A stretch of 64,000 nt of DNA from Eucalyptus grandis (lineage: Eukaryota > Streptophyta > Magnoliopsida > Myrtales > Myrtaceae). The notes under the pieces were generated by a model that did no database searches, was not told the DNA's origin, and saw nothing but the letters and a program-made list of their open reading frames with translations. The stretch covers positions 14,408,199 through 14,472,198 of the forward strand of contig NC_052621.1 of the NCBI RefSeq assembly GCF_016545825.1, written 5' to 3'. Below, piece by piece: positions 58,271-64,000 of the stretch. How positions within the stretch are numbered: the stretch's first letter is position 1; every line of letters starts with the position of its first letter. The translations under genes and the position numbers were made by a program.

Positions 58271-58391
58271 GCTTGGCGACTCCGCTGGGGACTTGAGTTG
58301 AAATTCTTAGTGGACTTAGGCCAATTTTCTTTTTTGAAAAAATGCTTTTGTTTGGCAGCGAGAATTCCAAGTACGTCCCTAACATTTAGGA

Positions 58392-58818
58392 TCAATGGCA
58401 TTCACCCTATCCTCATGCTCAAGTAGAGGATTCTTTTTGACATTCGGTTGAGCGGTACTGAAGGCAAACGCCTTGGTGTCCAAGTAGTTTTGGACCTTAT
58501 GTTTCAAAGTCAAGCATTCATCGTCGAATGTCCTACTTCCCCCATATGATACTCGCATTTCTTGGAGGGATCGTAGTTGGAAAATTTTTCAGCATTGGGT
58601 CGCTTTGGCTCATAAGACAGCAACTCCTTCTTTTGAAGAACCTTTAAGACCTGGGACAGAGGGCCAGGAAGAGGAGTGAATTGCCTCTTAACAAATTGCC
58701 GAGGGGCAGACGGTCGGCCTTCCCCTTGTTGATTCTTAGGGACATGAACAACTGGAGGCTTGCTAGATTGTGCATATGTGACATTGACTTCCGTGCTTGG
58801 TTCTTTGTCTTTCTTCAT
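58392..58818 (-). pseudogene. Antisense Tat-type gag C-terminal fragment
   Basis: Minus strand from 58818: MKKDKEP, then basic APRQFVKRQFTPLPGPLSQ, VLKVLQKKELLSYEPKRP, the CEYHMGEVGHST motif (zinc-finger-like, common in Tat/Athila-type gag) and, after a frame change at about 58515, LKHKVQNYLDTKAFAF. It lies in the opposite orientation to the LTRs beside it and ends just before the AGTGG duplication. It is not a whole gene. Confidence 0.7.
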
Positions 58819-59044
58819 GGTGAAGTGGAGCCCAGCTACCTGGAGGCCATCGAACAGTTTGCGGGATTTTTGAAATTGTGAAGTTCGGATTTGTGGCATA
58901 AATAAATAGCTCCGATTTAAGCAGTTTGAATGTAATTAATGACATACGAACGAGTGATTTTCGTTTTTCAAGTTAAAAATTACTTGAGATTTTAGTCAAT
59001 TGTGCTCGTCATAATTGTGAAAACTTGTCAAATATTTTGAAATG

Positions 59045-60410
59045 GGGATAAGAACACTTCAAGTGCCAAAAGTTGGCACAAATGGACACTTAAGTGCTAA
59101 AAGTTACGAAAGGTACACTTAAGTGTCACATTCGAAGAAAAACGGATCACTTAAGTGCCACTCCGGCCAAAGTCCGGCCAAAAGGCTGACGTGGCATTTT
59201 TCCGACGAATTTCCGGTGAAGTGAACCCAAAACGACGCCGTTTTGCATACTGACGTGGCAAATAATGCAAAAACGGCGTTGCTTTGGGTTGACATGGTAA
59301 AAATAATATAAAAATTAAATAAATTAAATTTAAAATTCGATTTAGTTAAAATATTAAAAAATAATAATTTTAATAGTTAAAATATTTTAAAAATAATAAT
59401 TTTAAAATAAAATTTAGTTAACATATTAAAATAAAAAATTTTAAAATAAAAAATTTAAAAAATAATTTTAAAAATAATTTTAAAATTAGATTTTGTTAAA
59501 AAATTTAAAAAATAATTTTAAAATTAAATTTAGATAATATTAAAAAATAATAATTTTAAAAAATTTTAAAATTAGATTTAGTTAAAAATTTTAAAAAATT
59601 TAAAATTAGATTTAGTTAAAAATTAAAAAAATAATAATTTAAAAATTAAATTTAGTTAAAATATTAAAAAATAATAACTTTAAAAATTAAAAAATTAAAA
59701 AAATTAAAAATAATAATTTTAAAATTAGATTTAGTTAAAATATTAAAAAAATAATTCTAAAATTAAATTTAATTAAAATATTAAAAAGGGGGGCGTGGCT
59801 AAGGCTGCCCTCAGCCACCGCCCCCTTTAATTAATTTATAAATTTTTGATAATTTTTTAAATTTTTTTTTAAATTTAAAATTATTTATTTAATATTTTAA
59901 CTAAATTTAATTTTAAAATTTTTTAATATTTTAACTAAATCTAATTTTGAAATTATTATTTTTTATTTTTTATTTTTAAAATTATTATTTTTAAAATTTT
60001 AACTGAATTTAATTTTAAAATTATTATTTTTAAATTTTTTTAACTAAATCTAATTTTAAAATTATTATTTTTAATATTTTAACTAAATTTAATTTTAAAT
60101 TTATTATTTTTTTAATATTTTAACTATTAAAATTATTATTTTTTAATATTTTAACTAAATCTATTTTTAAATTTAATTTATTTAATTTTTATATTATTTT
60201 TTTATCACATGAGCCCAAAACGACGCCGTTTTTGCATTATTTGGTCATGTCAGCGTGCAAAACGGCGTCATTTTGGGCTCGGTTCGCCGGAAAAATGCCA
60301 CGTCGGCATTTTGACCGAATTTTGAAGACTTAAGTGTACGCTTTCGTAATTTTGGACTAACTCGTCCATTTTCAAGGCCAACTTTTGGCACTCCATGGGT
60401 CCTTGTCCCC
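59045..60410. mobile_element. Palindromic long-TIR Mutator MITE (1.37 kb)
   Basis: The left end GGGATAAGAACACTTC and right end GTCCTTGTCCCC are imperfect inverted repeats. The arms share AAGTGCCAAAAGTTGG, GACACTTAAGTG and GCTGACGTGGCATTTTTCCG with their complements and with the element at 44509. The inner arms are nearly pure A/T (about 59300-60190), and the centre is a GC hairpin at 59786-59825 (GGGGGCGTGGCT...AGCCACCGCCCCC). Flanks TTTGAAATG and CTTGGAATG agree at 7 of 9 bases; copy A (about 15780-15805) shows the unoccupied site. Confidence 0.82.
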
Positions 60411-61051
60411 CTTGGAATGATTGGAACATCCTTTTTCAAAATTATACCTACCGCGAACAGTTTGCGATCTGCAGGGCTTTTTACTTCTTTGGCAACTACG
60501 CGACTAGTCTCCTTTCTGGGGATATAAAAACGCTCGTGGCCCGGTAACGTGAGGCCGAAGGTAATTTGACCAGGGAAAACGTGTGCGCAGGCCTCTCAAG
60601 AGTCGACCATCACATGGGATGTTTCTGAGGAATCTGAAATCGAACTGGCTGTTCTCTCACCTGAGATTTACAGCCCTCTACTTTCTCAAGATCAAACTTG
60701 GTCGGTTCAAGGAAAAGGTCAAAATCTTGCACAATTCCCCCCAGTTCCTCGGGAGAGAGTTCAGAAAGGGAAGTATTTAATCTCGTTCTGTTTCAATTTG
60801 AAGCAAAATTAGCTTGTACTGTGTCCTCAAACTGCATTCTCTGTTTCATTTTGCTGAATTGCATGCAAGCTTGGAACTTTAGCTCCAAGAAAAGGCTTCA
60901 AGAATTTTACCCAGTTGGGCGCTGGGTTGAGTCACGATTTGGGAAAATCGATATATAGAGCGAGTTGAGGAATTCTGGTACAAGTTCTCTATATATTTCT
61001 TTGAGCTGTTGATGTTCTGAAGCACTTCTGAGTTTAGCATATTATATAGAA
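60411..61051 (+). promoter_or_regulatory. Upstream/leader region of GRAS copy B
   Basis: It aligns with 15790-16045 and 17060-17472 of copy A: TGGGATG..TGAGGAATCT, GGCTGTTCTCTCACC, CAAACTTGGTCGGTTCAAG, AACTTTAGCTCCAAGA, and GTTCTGAAGCACTTCTRAGT just before the ATG. The strong conservation up to the start codon suggests a shared promoter and leader. No TATA box can be assigned with confidence (ATATATAGAG at about 60950 is one option). Confidence 0.5.
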
Positions 61052-63214
61052 ATGGATCGACCACCAGACAAACTCGATAATTTCATTGATGGGTATGTAC
61101 TCGTTGATGGTGATGATGCGGCCTTTTCGATTTTACGGGAGGACGATCTTGTTAGTGAGCTCACGATCGACGACACGTTCAATGACTTTACCTATAGCTG
61201 CACATGCGCGCCTCATTTGGGTGCTGACCTTGGGAAGGAACCGGCTGAGGACTATGATTTCAGTGATGCAGCTCTCAAGTACATTAACCAGATGCTTATG
61301 GAGGAAGACATAGAAGAGAAGAGCGTTGCATGTCATGAAGCCTCGGCAATTGAGGCAGCCGAGAAATCATTCTACGAGGTCATTGGGGAGAGGTACCCGC
61401 CAGCTGCAGATCAGCATCCATCACCTAATCAAACCAATGAGAGCTCATGTGGTGGTAGCGATAGTGTGATTAAATTGGTTGAGTCAGAGCCGAACTATGA
61501 ATCAGAAGAACATACTGTCCTCACCACGGTGTCTCAATCCATCTCATCTTCAGTTGCCCAGTCATTAGATGATGTCCGCGTTGGTATCAGTACTGCTGGA
61601 CATGCTGAATCTCCAGTGAATGCCATTTCTTTGTCTGAACTTATCGGAAGTGAGTCTGTTATGCAGTTCAAGGGCAACAGTGAAGAAACGAGAGAGTCGC
61701 TCGCTTTTGGAAATGAAATTCTAGTTGATCCTGAGAGGGGTGAATTTTCCTTTAATGAACAAACCGAAGAGCCTACGAGTTTGGTTCCAAATGAAGAGAC
61801 GGATGAGAACATGTTTGCCAACCTTGGAGGAAACAGGGGAAAGAAAAATCCTTTGCAGGAGGATGTGAACTTAGAAGTAGGAAGGATGAGCAAGTATTTA
61901 TCAGTTTACACTGAATCAACTGTGAGGTCAGAGATATTCGATATGGTGTTGCTTAATCCTAAAGAAAGTGAAGCTACCCTTCGTGAAGCTCTTCGGAACA
62001 TGATGCAGAATGGCAAATCGAAAGTGCCAAATGAGGGGAAGGCCCGCGGCAAGAAGCAAGGCAGGTGCAAGAGGGATGTGGTCGACTTGAGAACTCTTTT
62101 GACACTTTGTGCACAAGCTGTTACTATGGATGATCGAGGAAGTGCAGGTGAGCTGCTCAAGCAGATCAGAAGGCATGCGTCTCCCACAGGGGACGGGATG
62201 CAAAGGATGGCACACTATTTTGCGAATGGTCTGGAGGCACGCCTTGCCGGGTCAGGCTCTCAAATTTTTAAGGCTCTCATGGCTAGGCCAAGATCGGCTG
62301 TTGATGTCTTGAAGGCTTATCATCTCCTCCTCACAATTTGTCCATTTATGAAGCTCTCACATTACTTCTCGAACAAGACGATATTGAACGTGGCCAGGGA
62401 GGCACCCAAGTTGCACATCATTGATTTTGGAATTCTTTATGGTTTCCAGTGGCCTGGCCTTATAGAGCGTCTCTCATCAAGCCCCAGTGGACCACCTGAG
62501 CTTCGGATTACTGCGATTGATCTGCCGCAACCTGGATTTAAACCAGATGAAATCGTTGAGGAAACCGGCAGACGCTTGGTGAGCTACGCCAAAACTTTCA
62601 ATGTCCCGTTCAAGTTTAATGCTATAGTGAAAGGTTGGGATGCCATTAAAGTTGAGGAGCTAAATATCCACAGTGATGAGATCCTTGTTGTGAACTGCAT
62701 ACATAGATTCCATAACATACTTGATGACACGGTGCTGGCGGAGAGTCCACGAGATGTCGTACTGAATCTGATAAAAAAGATGAATCCCGATGTTTTCATT
62801 CAGGCAGTCGTAAATGGTAACCATGGTGTCCCCTTTTTCGTTTCGCGGTTTCGGGAGGCACTCTTCCATTTTTCAGCTGTCTTTGACATTCTTGAGGCAA
62901 CCGTACCTCGTGACGACCCAGAGAGGTTGTTGCTCGAGCAAGAGATACTCGGGAAGCAGGCAATGAATGTCATTGCTTGTGAAGGCTCGGATAGGATTGA
63001 GAGGCCCGAGACATACAAATCATCACACGTGCGAAACCTGAGGGCTGGGTTTAGGCAGCTACCCTTGGATAAGGATCTGGTGAGCTTGGCAAAGGACAAA
63101 CTGAAATCTTGCTACCATAAGGATTTTGAGATTGAAGAAGATGGGCAGTGGCTATTGCAGGGCTGGAAAGGCAGGATTATCTATGCGCTATCGACCTGGA
63201 GGCCTGATTGTTGA
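61052..63214 (+). CDS. GRAS transcription factor, LISCL/SCL14-like, copy B (720 aa)
   Basis: Tandem paralogue of the gene at 17473-19623, again one uninterrupted exon. Motifs: N-terminal ALKYINQMLMEEDIEEK and FYEVIGERYPP; GRAS domain from about residue 346 with VDLRTLLTLCAQAV, VHIID as LHIIDFGILYGFQWP, the complete NCIHRFHNILDD segment (shortened in copy A), PFYRE as VPFFVSRFREALFHFS, RVER as ACEGSDRIERPETY, and SAW end WLLQGWKGRIIYALSTW. The N-terminal third differs most between copies while the GRAS domain is strongly conserved, consistent with purifying selection. As the copy with the full-length domain it is the more likely to keep ancestral function. Its upstream region is interrupted within about 640 bp of the ATG by a palindromic MITE, which may affect its regulation. 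Confidence 0.95.
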   Translation: MDRPPDKLDNFIDGYVLVDGDDAAFSILREDDLVSELTIDDTFNDFTYSCTCAPHLGADLGKEPAEDYDFSDAALKYINQMLMEEDIEEKSVACHEASAIEAAEKSFYEVIGERYPPAADQHPSPNQTNESSCGGSDSVIKLVESEPNYESEEHTVLTTVSQSISSSVAQSLDDVRVGISTAGHAESPVNAISLSELIGSESVMQFKGNSEETRESLAFGNEILVDPERGEFSFNEQTEEPTSLVPNEETDENMFANLGGNRGKKNPLQEDVNLEVGRMSKYLSVYTESTVRSEIFDMVLLNPKESEATLREALRNMMQNGKSKVPNEGKARGKKQGRCKRDVVDLRTLLTLCAQAVTMDDRGSAGELLKQIRRHASPTGDGMQRMAHYFANGLEARLAGSGSQIFKALMARPRSAVDVLKAYHLLLTICPFMKLSHYFSNKTILNVAREAPKLHIIDFGILYGFQWPGLIERLSSSPSGPPELRITAIDLPQPGFKPDEIVEETGRRLVSYAKTFNVPFKFNAIVKGWDAIKVEELNIHSDEILVVNCIHRFHNILDDTVLAESPRDVVLNLIKKMNPDVFIQAVVNGNHGVPFFVSRFREALFHFSAVFDILEATVPRDDPERLLLEQEILGKQAMNVIACEGSDRIERPETYKSSHVRNLRAGFRQLPLDKDLVSLAKDKLKSCYHKDFEIEEDGQWLLQGWKGRIIYALSTWRPDC

Positions 63215-64000
63215 ATGTATAAATTGCCAGTCGAAAGTAGATCAGGAATGATTTTTCACTTCCTTCTTCTCTGTTTGTGCTCTTACTGTTTCTATCATAG
63301 TGTCAGGAAGCATTTCCAGATATGAATGGTAAGGTTCGCAATCGGTGGTTTTGAAATTGAATATCTTAGCTTCCCTGCATCTTTGCGCATGTTGGAGGGA
63401 ATTGTACTGTCTAAAAGAAACAAAACATTTCTATGCAGTTTGTTGAAAATGATAGCAAGCTTAGCGGGACATGAAAGAAATACCAGATTCCACACCAGCA
63501 ATGGCTTAGGAGTGACTGGCATAGGAATCACTCTTAAACTGAGTCATATTACTGTGGTTTTTCATTATCTTCATGGTCATAGATTACGTGATCTGGGATG
63601 CTGTTAGGTTGCGCCCACAATGAAGGAAAATCATGCTATAATTATTAATATTGTTGTGGTTTGTGTTGGGATCATGTGAGCTGAGATGCTATTAGGTCGT
63701 CTGCAACGGAGGAAAATCATGCTACAGTCATCACTAGCATGGTTTGTTTCGAAAATCATGCTACAATCATCATGGTTGTGGTCTGTTTTGAGATCAAATC
63801 TGGGTCCGTTGCTCCTTTTTTGGTTTGCGAAGAAAATTTTTATGAGCTTACAGTTGCTTATAGAGATATCTCTACCTTGAGTCGGCCATCCTGAGGACCA
63901 AACACTGCTTATTTTCTGTTCATTCAATTTTGATGCCATGATGCATGCTTTCAAGCAGCTCCCATGAGAAGCAAACCTGCCCAAATTCTTCCCCATGTAG
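63215..64000 (+). other. 3' flank of GRAS copy B
   Basis: It aligns with 19624-20210 downstream of copy A. A copy-B-specific stretch (about 63600-63790) repeats the word AAATCATGCTACA (with TCATCA after it) three times. No further gene is seen before the window ends. Confidence 0.5.

Larger units (their letters stand above)
51623..58823 (+). mobile_element. Non-autonomous Tat/Ogre-like Gypsy composite
   Basis: Order: LTR (51623-52285), PBS, body with one gag-like frame (53253-53822), about 3.8 kb of non-coding sequence, PPT, second LTR (57609-58270), a second PBS and leader (to about 58391), then an antisense gag fragment (to 58823). AGTGG flanks the whole unit (51618-51622 and 58824-58828), and copy A shows the single uninterrupted AGTGG (about 15591). 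No protease, reverse transcriptase, RNase H or integrase is present, so it depends on partners. The stretch 53823-56400 holds only A-rich runs and no recognised gene. Confidence 0.8.
44190..63996 (+). repeat. Segmental duplication, copy B (interrupted by five insertions)
   Basis: It matches copy A (14300-20200) in the same order. The matching blocks are separated by elements at 44509-45410, 45800-48903, 49112-51081, 51623-58823 and 59045-60410. Without the insertions the two flanks are of comparable length. The downstream end (63215-63950) still aligns with 19624-20210. Confidence 0.85.

Noticed and set aside
58823..58899. N-terminal extension of the antisense gag frame
   Set aside because: These bases lie beyond the AGTGG duplication and align with host flank in copy A (about 15595-15640), so they are not part of gag.
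59300..60190. A/T-only stretch as a replication origin or matrix attachment region
   Set aside because: The stretch is fully explained as the two arms of the palindromic MITE; there is no independent evidence for another role.

Overview
This is a eukaryotic nuclear window from a flowering plant, almost certainly a dicot. The evidence is spliced genes with GT..AG introns, two GRAS transcription factors, a plant-type telomere-repeat-binding factor, and dense Copia, Ty3/Gypsy (Tat/Ogre-like), Mutator and MITE-type elements. There are no prokaryotic operons, no CRISPR array, and I recognised no tRNA or rRNA. The woody Myrtales are a guess only; the sequence does not prove a species.

Layout. 1-3.1 kb is AT-rich and holds two MITE-like elements. 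3.1-8.3 kb is an intact nine-coding-exon gene for a telomere-repeat-binding factor (ubiquitin-like fold plus C-terminal Myb/SANT with the telobox signature). 8.3-14.3 kb is intergenic with three degenerate inverted-repeat elements. 14.3-20.2 kb is copy A of a segmental duplication, carrying a GRAS gene (LISCL/SCL14-like, 716 aa) and, just upstream on the other strand, a broken first exon of a Rubisco-activase-like AAA gene. 20.9-44 kb is a nest of transposons: an old minus-strand Copia element was split by an LTR-type insertion now spanning 23,970-42,552. That insertion was itself invaded by a Copia element (25,448-30,931) and by an 8.1-kb Mutator-like element (32,306-40,430). 44.2-64 kb is copy B of the duplication, ending in a second GRAS gene (720 aa). 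Its upstream flank holds five separate insertions: two long-TIR Mutator MITEs, a 3.1-kb inverted-repeat element, a solo Copia-type LTR, and a 7.2-kb Tat-like composite.

How it fits together. The functional genes are the telomere-binding factor and the two tandem GRAS paralogues. The rest is mobile or decaying DNA. Copy A and copy B share the promoter-side flank, so copy A often shows the pre-insertion (empty) site for elements in copy B, which confirms several element ends and target-site duplications directly.

Most unusual features: (1) a higher-order tandem array in the non-coding body of the Tat-like element, in which three different covarying stems are repeated in fixed order around a near-constant loop; (2) the Tat composite LTR-body-LTR-PBS-antisense gag, bounded as a unit by a 5-bp target duplication; (3) an LTR-type insertion of about 5 kb (after removing its guests) that looks like a giant solo LTR; (4) an 8.1-kb Mutator-like element with two convergent genes (transposase and GRF zinc finger) that start from its long TIRs; (5) a GC-rich core module recurring inside several otherwise different TIR elements.
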